Assembly (NCBI GenBank): GCA_965208015.1
Contig: OZ242309.1
Span: 744,001 to 808,000 of the forward strand
Reading direction: 5' to 3'
DNA length: 64,000 nucleotides
Source of the DNA: Bin87 sp965208015
GTDB taxonomy: Bacteria; Chloroflexota; Dehalococcoidia; Lucifugimonadales; UBA3495
A program made the translations under genes and the position numbers. The first letter of the stretch is position 1. Each line of letters opens with the position of its first letter. Positions 51,973 to 60,144 of this stretch are shown piece by piece. The notes beneath the pieces are model-generated. The model worked only from the letters and a program-made list of their open reading frames with translations, was not told the origin of the DNA and ran no database searches.

Positions 51973-53076
51973 ATGGCGCGTACTACCGTTCTCGTGATGA
52001 TCGACGGGCTGGACCCGGAATATCTCGCCGCGTGTCCGACGCCCAATCTCCAGCGCTTTGTCCGCGACGGGTTTCACGTCACCGGCGGCGGCATGATGCC
52101 CAGCGTCACCAACGTCAACAACACTACCATGGTCACCGGCCATTACCCAGCGCAGCACGGTATCGTCTCCAACTATTGGTTGGACCGCCAGGCCGGGATC
52201 GAAGAGTACGTTGAGTCCGGTGACTTCATTTGTACCGACACGATATTCGCCCAATGCCGCCGTCAAGGAGGAAAGTCGCTGCTGGCCGCTTCCAAAGACA
52301 AGCTGCGGCGGCTCTTAGGCGACGACGCCAACCTGGCCTTCTCGTCAGAACGTCCCACCGCCGCAGCTGTGACGGCCGCCGGCGACCCGCCAGATATCTA
52401 TTCCCTGGAGGTCAATGGCTGGACGATCAATGCGGCCCGGGCGGCCTTGAAGGCGGAACATTACGACCTCGCGTTCATTGCCACCACCGACTATGCGATG
52501 CACATGAACGGACCGCACCACCCGGAATCGCGTCGGCACCTCTCGATACTGGATGCCGCGCTGGGGCAACTGGTTGCCGAAATCCCGGACGTGCAACTGC
52601 TGATTACGGCCGATCATGGCATGTCCGACAAGCGGCGCATGCTGCACTTGCCGGCTATTCTTGGCCAGCGCGGTATCGGCGCGCGGGCAGTCCCAATCAT
52701 CAAAGACCTGTACGTCGTGCATCATTCCAATCTGGGTGGGTGCATCTACGTCCACCTGGATGACCCGGCCTCACTGGAGGACGCATTGGGTGTTCTAAAG
52801 GAAACCGACGGCATCGAAGAGGCCCTGCCTCGATCTGAAGCCGCGGACCGTTTCTCCCTGATGGAAGAGCGCATCGGGGACATCGTCGTCACTGGCGTAT
52901 CCGACGTTGTTTTCGGCGACCCCGCGGAGGTCACCCTGCCCGCCGGGTTGCGGTCTCACGGATCCGCTCACGAGCGCCAGGTGCCAATCATCGGCTACGG
53001 CGGCGATTTCGGCGGATTTGAGTTCCGCGAGAACCGGGACTTGGGCCGCTACGTTTCCGAACGCGTCCTTGGCTGA
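51973..53076 (+). CDS. Alkaline-phosphatase-fold hydrolase, phosphonoacetate hydrolase-like
   Basis: A 367-residue metal hydrolase. Asp11 (MIDGLD), Thr46 in PSVTNVNNTTMVTG, Asp173/His177 (TTDYAMHMNG), Asp214/His215 (TADHGMSD) and His329 (LRSHGSAHE) match the two-metal site and Thr nucleophile of PhnA-type phosphonoacetate hydrolases, which split carbon-phosphorus bonds. The nucleotide pyrophosphatase branch of the same superfamily is the alternative. The ATG at 51973 follows glmS by 49 bases and thrB begins 28 bases after the stop. No phosphonate transport gene is nearby. Confidence 0.78.
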   Translation: MARTTVLVMIDGLDPEYLAACPTPNLQRFVRDGFHVTGGGMMPSVTNVNNTTMVTGHYPAQHGIVSNYWLDRQAGIEEYVESGDFICTDTIFAQCRRQGGKSLLAASKDKLRRLLGDDANLAFSSERPTAAAVTAAGDPPDIYSLEVNGWTINAARAALKAEHYDLAFIATTDYAMHMNGPHHPESRRHLSILDAALGQLVAEIPDVQLLITADHGMSDKRRMLHLPAILGQRGIGARAVPIIKDLYVVHHSNLGGCIYVHLDDPASLEDALGVLKETDGIEEALPRSEAADRFSLMEERIGDIVVTGVSDVVFGDPAEVTLPAGLRSHGSAHERQVPIIGYGGDFGGFEFRENRDLGRYVSERVLG

Positions 53077-53104
53077 AGGCAGCGAATATTGCGCGGAGGG
53101 ACCC

Positions 53105-54028
53105 TTGACTACGGTGGAAGTACGGGCGCCGGCCACGACCGCTAACCTCGGCCCTGGCTATGACTGCTTGGGCATGGCTCTGGATTTGTGGAACACGCTG
53201 ACCGTTGAGGTTCTCCCCGACGGTTCCGCGCCGTCGGTCGTTGTTTCCGGGGAAGGAGCCGGTGAACTGGAAGCCGATACGCAGAACCTCACCTATCGCG
53301 CCATCGAGTTTCTGTTCAACGAAGCCGATGCGCCGGTGCCCCCGTTGTCTCTCCGCTGTGAAAACACGATACCCCTGAGCCGGGGGATGGGCAGCAGCGC
53401 GGCGGCCATTGCCGGAGGCTTGGTTGCCGCCAATCGACTGCTGGACGATGTTTTCACCTCGGACGATCTGCTGGAAATGGCCGCGACCATCGAAGGTCAT
53501 CCGGACAACGTCGCCGCCGCTATCCACGGAGGTATGCGGCTGGTGGTCATGGACGACGATCGCATGTACACCGCTCCCATACGCGTGCCGTCGGATCTGC
53601 AGGCAGTCTTGTTCATACCGGACCGGCGGATTGCCACTGTAGACGCTCGCCGCGTGTTGCCGGCCCAAATTCCGGTCGCTGACGCGGTGTACAATATGAG
53701 CCGCACCGCCCTGCTCGTGGCGAGCATGGAATCAGAGCGCCCCGAATACCTCAATATCGCTACGCAGGACCGGCTTCACCAGCCCTATCGTCAAACCATT
53801 TTTCCGCAGATGAAGGTGATTTTCGCCGCGGCCCAGGCGGCCGGAGCCTTCGGCGTTTTCCTCTCCGGCAGCGGGAGCACCATCCTGGCATTCGCCCGTG
53901 ATCGAGCCATGACCGTCGCCTACGAGATGTTCGACGCTGCCCGGCTGGCCGGTGTGGATGGCAGGGTGGAAGTCACCCAGCCGACCGCTCTGGGAGCACA
54001 CGTCGTTGTCGTAAGCGAGAACGGTTAG
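53105..54028 (+). CDS. thrB: Homoserine kinase
   Basis: ThrB phosphorylates homoserine for threonine synthesis. The 307-residue GHMP kinase begins near VRAPATTANLGPGYDCLGMALDL, has LSRGMGSSAAAIAGG as ATP loop, and GHPDNVAAAIHGG. The start is a TTG at 53105 with GGAGG five bases upstream; a GTG nine bases on is the alternative, and a longer upstream frame overlaps the previous gene. lysC follows after three bases, so the two aspartate-family genes are coupled. Confidence 0.92.
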   Translation: MTTVEVRAPATTANLGPGYDCLGMALDLWNTLTVEVLPDGSAPSVVVSGEGAGELEADTQNLTYRAIEFLFNEADAPVPPLSLRCENTIPLSRGMGSSAAAIAGGLVAANRLLDDVFTSDDLLEMAATIEGHPDNVAAAIHGGMRLVVMDDDRMYTAPIRVPSDLQAVLFIPDRRIATVDARRVLPAQIPVADAVYNMSRTALLVASMESERPEYLNIATQDRLHQPYRQTIFPQMKVIFAAAQAAGAFGVFLSGSGSTILAFARDRAMTVAYEMFDAARLAGVDGRVEVTQPTALGAHVVVVSENG

Positions 54029-54031
54029 TCT

Positions 54032-55261
54032 ATGGCCCTGTACGTCCACAAGTACGGCGGCAGTTCCGTCGCCGACGCGGAAAAGATCGTGAATGTGGCG
54101 AGGCGCATCGCCGCGGTCCATGATGAAGGCCACCAGATCGTCACGGTGGTTTCGGCGATGGGAGACACCACGGACGAGCTGATCGACTTGGCGCGCACCG
54201 TTTCCAGCGAACCCGATCCGCGGGAACTCGACTTCTTGCTGTCCACCGGAGAGCTGGTATCGATTACGTTGCTGTCCATGGCGTTGCGTAATCTGGGGTA
54301 CGACGCCATCAGCCTCAGCGGACCCCAGGCAGGGATCAGGACCGACAACTCATACGGCCGCGCGCGGATCAGCCAAGTGGACCCCGATCGCGTCCGACGC
54401 GAACTGGATGCGGGCCGGCTGGTGATCGTGGCCGGTTTCCAGGGCCTCACCCCCGACGACGATATTACGACCCTGGGCCGCGGCGGCTCCGATACAACTG
54501 CGGTGGCCTTGGCCGCCGCCCTGCGGGCCGACCGCTGCGACATATACACCGACGTCGAGGGTATCTACACCGCAGACCCGAGGGTGGTTGCCAACGCGGC
54601 GAAAATGCGCGAGGTGGGCTACGAAGAGATGCTGGAACTGGCCGCCGCGGGGGCGAAGATGCACCCCCGGTCGATCGAGCTGGGCGCGGTCTATAATGTT
54701 CCCATCTACGTGGCGTCGAGCTTCGTTGACGCTCCGGGAACCCTCATCCACCAGGCATCGGACGAGAGGCAGATGGAAGACCGGATCAAGGTAACTGGTA
54801 TCGCGTATCAGACCAATGTCGCCAAAGTGACCGTTTGCGGCGTGGCGGACAAGCCCGGCGTGGCGGCGGCGCTATTCGAGCCGCTGTCCGCTGACGGGAT
54901 CAACGTGGACACCATCGTGCAGAACACCAGCGCCGACCGCACTACCACCGACATCAGCTTCACCGTCACCACCGACGACCTGCCCCGAGCGCTCCGCGTT
55001 ATGGCGCCGCTGGAATCGACCCTGGGAACCGGCCAGGTGATCAGCGACCCGACGCTGGCGTCGGTGAGCGTAGTTGGATCGGGGATGCAGAACACCCCAG
55101 GCTACGCCTCGCGGATGTTTCGCATCCTGGCCGATGGCGGCATCAACATCGACATGATCACCACATCGGAAATCCGGATTTCGTGCATCATCAATCGCGA
55201 CCAGGCGCAGGAAGCCGTCCGCCTGCTGCACCAGGGCTTTGAACTGGACGAGTCCGATTAG
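54032..55261 (+). CDS. lysC: Aspartate kinase
   Basis: A 409-residue aspartokinase, the first step to lysine, threonine and methionine. The kinase domain begins ALYVHKYGGSSVADAEKI and includes FQGLTPDDDITTLGRGGSDTTAVALA; two ACT domains (about 265-405) with VADKPGVAAALFEPL and VGSGMQNTPGYASRMF would bind feedback amino acids. Start ATG at 54032, three bases after thrB. Confidence 0.96.
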   Translation: MALYVHKYGGSSVADAEKIVNVARRIAAVHDEGHQIVTVVSAMGDTTDELIDLARTVSSEPDPRELDFLLSTGELVSITLLSMALRNLGYDAISLSGPQAGIRTDNSYGRARISQVDPDRVRRELDAGRLVIVAGFQGLTPDDDITTLGRGGSDTTAVALAAALRADRCDIYTDVEGIYTADPRVVANAAKMREVGYEEMLELAAAGAKMHPRSIELGAVYNVPIYVASSFVDAPGTLIHQASDERQMEDRIKVTGIAYQTNVAKVTVCGVADKPGVAAALFEPLSADGINVDTIVQNTSADRTTTDISFTVTTDDLPRALRVMAPLESTLGTGQVISDPTLASVSVVGSGMQNTPGYASRMFRILADGGINIDMITTSEIRISCIINRDQAQEAVRLLHQGFELDESD

Positions 55262-55282
55262 GCGGCCGTTGGCCGGGCGGTG

Positions 55283-56008
55283 ATGTCCGATTGCTACCTT
55301 TCCGTCGTCATTCCGGCCTACAACGAGGAACGTCGACTTCCCGAGACGCTTGACACCGTTCGCGCCTACCTCGCCACGAAAGCCTACCCGTGGGAGATCG
55401 TTGTAGCCGACGATGGCAGTGAAGACGGGACCGCGGCTATCGTGACGCGCGCCGGGCAAGAGGACGAGCGCGTTAAGCTTCTTCCTCTGTCGCATCGCGG
55501 CAAGGGCTGGGCGGTCAAAAACGGAATGCTGGCGGCTCGAGGCGAATATCGCTTCCTTTGCGACGCCGACCTCTCCATGCCTATAGACTTGTTGGACCGT
55601 CTGTTGCCCGTCGGCGCCGCATCGTTGGACATTGCCATCGGCTCGAGGGAGGCGCCCGGCGCCCGACGCATCGGCGAACCCCGGCGACGCTGGCTGATGG
55701 GCCGAATTTTCAACGCCATGACCCGTGCATTGGCCACACCGGGCATCGCCGACACGCAATGCGGCTTCAAGGTATTCCGCGCCACCGCTGCTGAAGCCCT
55801 CTTCGCGTTGCAGACCCTGGACGGGTTCGCCTTCGACGCGGAAATCCTGTTCCTCGCGCGCCGTCGCGGATTCAGCATGGCCGAGATCGGGATCGACTGG
55901 CATTACCGGTCAGAGAGCAAGGTCCGGCCAATACGCGATGGATGGCGCACTTTTCGAGATCTCATCATTGTCCGCTACCGGTTACTGGCCGGCCGTTACA
56001 AAGGATGA
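55283..56008 (+). CDS. Glycosyltransferase family 2 (dolichyl-phosphate glucosyltransferase-like)
   Basis: A 241-residue GT2 enzyme: SVVIPAYNEERRL, VVADDGSEDGT and the acceptor/metal region FLCDADLSMP. A C-terminal WHYRSESKVRPIRDGWRTFRDL is seen in polyprenyl-phosphate glycosyltransferases. No transmembrane segments are visible. It lies 21 bases after lysC, so it may share its transcript without a metabolic link. Acceptor unknown. Confidence 0.86.
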   Translation: MSDCYLSVVIPAYNEERRLPETLDTVRAYLATKAYPWEIVVADDGSEDGTAAIVTRAGQEDERVKLLPLSHRGKGWAVKNGMLAARGEYRFLCDADLSMPIDLLDRLLPVGAASLDIAIGSREAPGARRIGEPRRRWLMGRIFNAMTRALATPGIADTQCGFKVFRATAAEALFALQTLDGFAFDAEILFLARRRGFSMAEIGIDWHYRSESKVRPIRDGWRTFRDLIIVRYRLLAGRYKG

Positions 56009-56172
56009 AGTCAGAACTTTCCAACGGCGCGTTCAAGGCCCAATCTGGCAAAGTGGACAAATCGCCAAAACCGGCATTCTCAATAGATTGAACATACGCC
56101 GCAGGTGGGTGTAATGCTATACCCAGGCATCAATAATGGATTGGCAGGATAGTCGATCGGTGGTGAAGGTCA

Positions 56173-57126
56173 ATGATGGTGAATAACGTGCCAGACTCGC
56201 AACGTCGTGCGCGGGTAACCGACACAAGGGGGAGCCGCGCCAAGGCCCAGCTGGGCAAACAAGCAATCCGATGCGCGCTGAACGGCGAATGGGAACAAGC
56301 CGCCGCGGCAAACCGCCAGATACTGGACGTTTGTCCCACTGACTGTGAAGCGTCCAACCGGTTGGCGAAAGCCCTGATGGAACTCGGTCGATATTCCGAG
56401 GCCCGAGAGACCCTGGAGGAACTCCGGCTGCGTTCTCCCGCCAACGTCATTGCACGCAAGAATCTCGCTCGACTCGACCAACTCCAAAGCCAATCCGGCG
56501 AACCCCGCTCGCAATCTGCGGTAGCGGGAAAATCTCCCGGCATGTTCATTGCCGAAAGCGGCAAATCATGCACCACCGTGCTGCACCGGCTGGCGGGCGC
56601 GCCGCAAACATTACCCGTCAGCGCCGGTGACGTCGTTGCATTGCACACGCGGAACGACGGGATCACGGTCAATACGCCGGACGGCCAGTACTTGGGAACT
56701 CTCCAGCGCCGATTGGGCCGGCGTGTAAACCGGCTCATTGCCGGTGGGAACCGGTACGAGGCCGCGGTGGTTGGGGTCGACCCGGACGGACTGTCGGTGA
56801 TCTTGCGCGAAACGGGCCAGGCTCCGGCGTTGCGTCACGTGGTCTCGTTTCCGGCCCAAGTCAGCGAACCACAACGGATTGAGCCGATGGCGGATACCGA
56901 TGAGTTCATGCCGTCACCCCCCGCGGATCCAGACCTTGGCCCGATTGATGCTGGCGACACTGAAGAGGCCGTGGACCCGGCTGAAACCGCGGTGATGGAG
57001 ATGCCCGACGATGCCCCGGATGAGTCGATAGGCGACGACGAAGTCCCAACCCTGGACACCGACGACGATACGACCGCCTGGTCGCCGGTAACCCCGCCGT
57101 CAGACGACGACGAAGACTGGGATTAG
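56173..57126 (+). CDS. TPR protein with HIRAN-like domain and acidic tail
   Basis: A 317-residue three-part protein. Residues about 25-100 form a TPR pair (ALNGEWEQAAAANRQIL, ALMELGRYSEARETLEEL). Residues about 125-230 hold a beta-rich domain with GDVVAL, TPDGQYLGTLQRRLGRRVNRLIAGGNRYEA, reminiscent of HIRAN-type nucleic acid domains. The last 75 residues are strongly acidic. The ATG at 56173 is followed by a second ATG. Function not known. It converges on the SagB-like gene. The gap 56009-56172 holds no gene. Confidence 0.7.
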   Translation: MMVNNVPDSQRRARVTDTRGSRAKAQLGKQAIRCALNGEWEQAAAANRQILDVCPTDCEASNRLAKALMELGRYSEARETLEELRLRSPANVIARKNLARLDQLQSQSGEPRSQSAVAGKSPGMFIAESGKSCTTVLHRLAGAPQTLPVSAGDVVALHTRNDGITVNTPDGQYLGTLQRRLGRRVNRLIAGGNRYEAAVVGVDPDGLSVILRETGQAPALRHVVSFPAQVSEPQRIEPMADTDEFMPSPPADPDLGPIDAGDTEEAVDPAETAVMEMPDDAPDESIGDDEVPTLDTDDDTTAWSPVTPPSDDDEDWD

Positions 57127-57148
57127 CCTGTCGATAGCCGGCGCGGGA

Positions 57149-58783
57149 TCAGATCTGCCCGGCGCCCCTGGCGCGGGAATCCAGGCTCACCGCCAATCGG
57201 GACCGGAACGGGCGCACCCGGTTGTCCTGGTGCGGTACGCCCATGGGCACCACGAAAACCGCTTCCTGGCCAGCAGCATGAGGGCCGAAGAACTCGACCA
57301 CCGCATCGTCAAAGAAAGTGAGTCCGGTGGCTCCCAGCCCCAGCGCGTGCGAGGCCAGGTAGATACGGCCACCGATGATACCGGCCACGGTCTGCGCCAT
57401 CCGATATCCTCGTGGACCGAATTTCTGCTCGATCAACGGCAGGTCGGCGGTAATGAACGCTACAGCCGCAGCGTCGGCTGGAAGCGCTTGCTCGAAGCCC
57501 AGATGACCGGCCGTTTCCCGGAAATCGCCTTCCTTGAGTAACCGCAGTCCGTTGTAGAAACGGTTGTAATAATAGGCTCCGGGGGCGAGGCCGGTAACCG
57601 CGTTCACTATCAGATAGACGCTCAAATACGGTGAGAACCCGTCTGCCAGGTGCGGAGCGTTGATCGGGTTTCCTGCGGCGTCAACGATGGAGCGAAAATC
57701 CTCCCACGCGATCGGTTCGGTGGCGAATCGCCGAGTGGAGCCCCGGGAACGGATGCACTCGCCCAGCGATTGCGCCGGCCGCGCCGCAAGGTTCAACTCC
57801 CCGTCAAAGCTGCCGTCCGGACCCGAGCGCAAGGGTCTAAAACCCTCGCCGGTGCCGTCGAGTTCGTCCTTATCACTGCCGCGGCCCCGGCCCCCGGAAC
57901 CGTTCCAGGCTGCAACTTCCTCCCCGTTCTTCAACCAGGACGCCAGGTGAATCTCACGAGACAGCGGATACTCCAGCGCCCCGGCTGCAAGTTCGTTGCT
58001 TTCCTGGGGCAACATCCCGGGAACGTCGCCGGAACCAGGGTTCAGCATCCCGTCGGGACTGCCGATCGTCGCCAGCAGCGAAGGCGCTTCCTCTAACCCG
58101 TCGATCCCGATGTACCCGGTGAGGGAGCGATCCACAAATCCGAATTTGAGGCCAACCGAAGTACTTGTAGCGTTTCCAGCCGCAGTGAGATTGGCGGCTA
58201 TAGTGCCCAGATCCCAGTAGCAATACCGGTAGCCCCGCTCCCGATATTTCCAGGCGCTCCTCCAAAACACGGTGGTGAACACCAGGGTAGCCGGGTACGC
58301 GGCATGGTCCTGCGCGGCCGCACCCACCCAGCGCCGCAGGTCTCCGTTGCGCAGGCGCGCCAGCGTGAAATTCAGCGGATCGAAGTGGTAAACCCCGGCT
58401 CGCAGGCCTTCCAGGTCGCCGCAGACGACGTACACTTCGGTCGGATAAAGCGCCCCCGCGGACGCCGCCGCTCTATAGTGAACCTCGCCGTCCTGCAACG
58501 TTCGTCGCCGGATCACCGCCGCCGCGTGGTAGAGCAGCTCAGCCAAGGTCTGCAAAGTCGGCGGATCTTCCGAAACGGGACCCTGTCCGTCTCCTTGGAT
58601 CGATCGCAAAGTCGACATATCCAGATTGGATGTCGAGGCCACGTCGGGCAGTGTGATCGCCCGCAGCCCAGGATAGGTCTTGTACAGCGGCGGCTTATTG
58701 CTCAGGTTGATGTATTGAAGCTTGGTCGTCTCGTTGAACGTGGTCGCCACGCCGGCGCCGTCGGATGTCTGGTTAGTAACCAT
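57149..58783 (-). CDS. Tandem SagB/ThcOx-family nitroreductase-fold dehydrogenase
   Basis: A 544-residue protein with two SagB-type FMN oxidoreductase domains (about 60-290 and 340-530). The first has HYRAAASAGALYPTEVYV and YCYWDLGTIAANLTAAG; the second has RGSTRRFATEPIAW, APGAYYYN and MAQTVAGIIGGRIYLASHALGLGATGLTFFDDAV. SagB proteins oxidise azolines in thiazole/oxazole peptides; no YcaO, leader or precursor gene is nearby, so another oxidoreductase role is likely. The ATG at 58783 was chosen over an upstream frame that overlaps folB. Ends 23 bases from the convergent TPR gene. Confidence 0.82.
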   Translation of the reverse strand: MVTNQTSDGAGVATTFNETTKLQYINLSNKPPLYKTYPGLRAITLPDVASTSNLDMSTLRSIQGDGQGPVSEDPPTLQTLAELLYHAAAVIRRRTLQDGEVHYRAAASAGALYPTEVYVVCGDLEGLRAGVYHFDPLNFTLARLRNGDLRRWVGAAAQDHAAYPATLVFTTVFWRSAWKYRERGYRYCYWDLGTIAANLTAAGNATSTSVGLKFGFVDRSLTGYIGIDGLEEAPSLLATIGSPDGMLNPGSGDVPGMLPQESNELAAGALEYPLSREIHLASWLKNGEEVAAWNGSGGRGRGSDKDELDGTGEGFRPLRSGPDGSFDGELNLAARPAQSLGECIRSRGSTRRFATEPIAWEDFRSIVDAAGNPINAPHLADGFSPYLSVYLIVNAVTGLAPGAYYYNRFYNGLRLLKEGDFRETAGHLGFEQALPADAAAVAFITADLPLIEQKFGPRGYRMAQTVAGIIGGRIYLASHALGLGATGLTFFDDAVVEFFGPHAAGQEAVFVVPMGVPHQDNRVRPFRSRLAVSLDSRARGAGQI

Positions 58784-58817
58784 GTTTTGCTGTCCTGTTA
58801 GGGTGGGCCCAGACCGG

Positions 58818-59207
58818 TCAACGCGAGCGCGGCCGGCAGATTTCCACCGCCGCGGCCTCGATGACCGAGCCCTTGATCGGCGGACGGGGTTTTTGAACTC
58901 GGACGCGAACCGCATCGATTTGTGGATGCTGTTCCAGTACTCTGCTGGCGATGGTTCCGGCCGCGGCTTCCAGCAGGTTGCAGGGCTCGCCTTCCATCAC
59001 CGCTTTGACCGCCCGGTACAGTTCCGTGTAACTCACCGTGTCATCCAATCGGTCGGAGGCCGCCGGGCCGCTCAGATCCAGTTCAGCCTCGAGATCCACG
59101 ACGAATGTCTGACCTAAGCTGCGCTCTTCGGGGTTGACCCCGTGGAAGCCGTAGAACTGGAGGCCGGTCAGGATGATGCGGTCTGACGACATCAGATAGG
59201 CGCTCAA
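58818..59207 (-). CDS. folB: Dihydroneopterin aldolase
   Basis: FolB acts in folate synthesis. The 129-residue product shows DRIILTGLQFYGFHGVNPEERSLGQTFVVDLEA and VQKPRPPIKGSVIEAAAVEI, with the catalytic Lys in the last motif and Glu in EERSLGQ. The ATG at 59207 overlaps the lyase stop as ATGA, favouring it over a second ATG 15 bases in. It lies 34 bases before the SagB gene. Confidence 0.92.
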   Translation of the reverse strand: MSAYLMSSDRIILTGLQFYGFHGVNPEERSLGQTFVVDLEAELDLSGPAASDRLDDTVSYTELYRAVKAVMEGEPCNLLEAAAGTIASRVLEQHPQIDAVRVRVQKPRPPIKGSVIEAAAVEICRPRSR

Positions 59208-60082
59208 CCGGCCTGCGCTTCAATGGCCGCAGCTTGAGCCAGCAAATTCTGCGCCCGTTTCACCACCGGCACGTCCACCATGCGCCCGTCAATCGAAAGC
59301 GAACCTCGCCCAGCCGCCTCGGCTTCATCCCAGGCTTCCACCACCCGGCGCGCGTAGGCCACATCGTCAGGGTCGGGCGAAAACGTCTCGTTGATGATGT
59401 CTATCTGCGCGGGATGGATCGCGAACTTGCCCGTATACCCCATGCGTCGGGCTGCGCTGGAGTCCGCCCTCAAGCCATCCGGGTCACGGAATCCGACGAA
59501 CGGGCCGTCCAGCCCGGCTACTCCGGCGGCCCGCGCCGCCACGGCCACCGAGGACCGGGCAAAGTAGCATTCCTCGCCGAAGTCGCTGCGGGTAACGCCC
59601 ATGTCGTTGGTGTAGTCCTCGCCCCCGAACGCGATCCCCACGATCCGCTGTGAAGCCCGCGCCATCTCGTAGACGTGGACGATGGCCATAGCGGTTTCGA
59701 TCCACGGGACCACCTTGATACTGCCAGCCGCGATCTTTGCCTTATCCTCCAATGGGGCAAGCAATTGGTCAACCTGCTGCAAATCCCAAGCCGTGTTTCC
59801 CTTGCCGATGCTGATCCCGGCCAGGTCGGGCGAGACCACTGCTGACAATTCTCCGGCGGCAAGCCCGGTCTCCAGAGCGTTGACGCGCACCATCACTCGT
59901 TTGCCGGCCGCCGCAAGGCGCGGGACCCATTCCGTTGCCAACTCGCACGCCGCGGCCTTTTCGCCGGGCGGCACCGAGTCTTCCAGGTCCACCATGATGA
60001 TGTCGGCGCCAAATCCCAAGGCGCGCTCCAGCATGTTGGAACGGTTGCCAGGAACGAAAACTATGCTGCGGAGCAACTGCAC
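59204..60082 (-). CDS. HpcH/HpaI-family CoA-ester lyase (CitE/malyl-CoA lyase-like)
   Basis: A 292-residue TIM-barrel lyase. RSIVFVPGNRSNMLERALGFGADIIMVDLEDSV, then the catalytic region ETAMAIVHV and GGEDYTNDMG with metal-binding Glu/Asp, and FAIHPAQIDIINETF are family marks. Such enzymes split or form citramalyl-, malyl- or methylmalyl-CoA. No CitD or CitF partner is present, so a stand-alone CoA-ester lyase or thioesterase is likely. It ends in ATGA overlap with folB and begins 62 bases after polA. Could act on methylmalyl-CoA-type intermediates, but this is only inference. Confidence 0.86.
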   Translation of the reverse strand: MQLLRSIVFVPGNRSNMLERALGFGADIIMVDLEDSVPPGEKAAACELATEWVPRLAAAGKRVMVRVNALETGLAAGELSAVVSPDLAGISIGKGNTAWDLQQVDQLLAPLEDKAKIAAGSIKVVPWIETAMAIVHVYEMARASQRIVGIAFGGEDYTNDMGVTRSDFGEECYFARSSVAVAARAAGVAGLDGPFVGFRDPDGLRADSSAARRMGYTGKFAIHPAQIDIINETFSPDPDDVAYARRVVEAWDEAEAAGRGSLSIDGRMVDVPVVKRAQNLLAQAAAIEAQAG

Positions 60083-60144
60083 GTCGAAAAACCTCTCTGT
60101 GGGGTTGGTTCGCGGTCAGCCGGAGCGACGCCAGTGGTTTGGGA

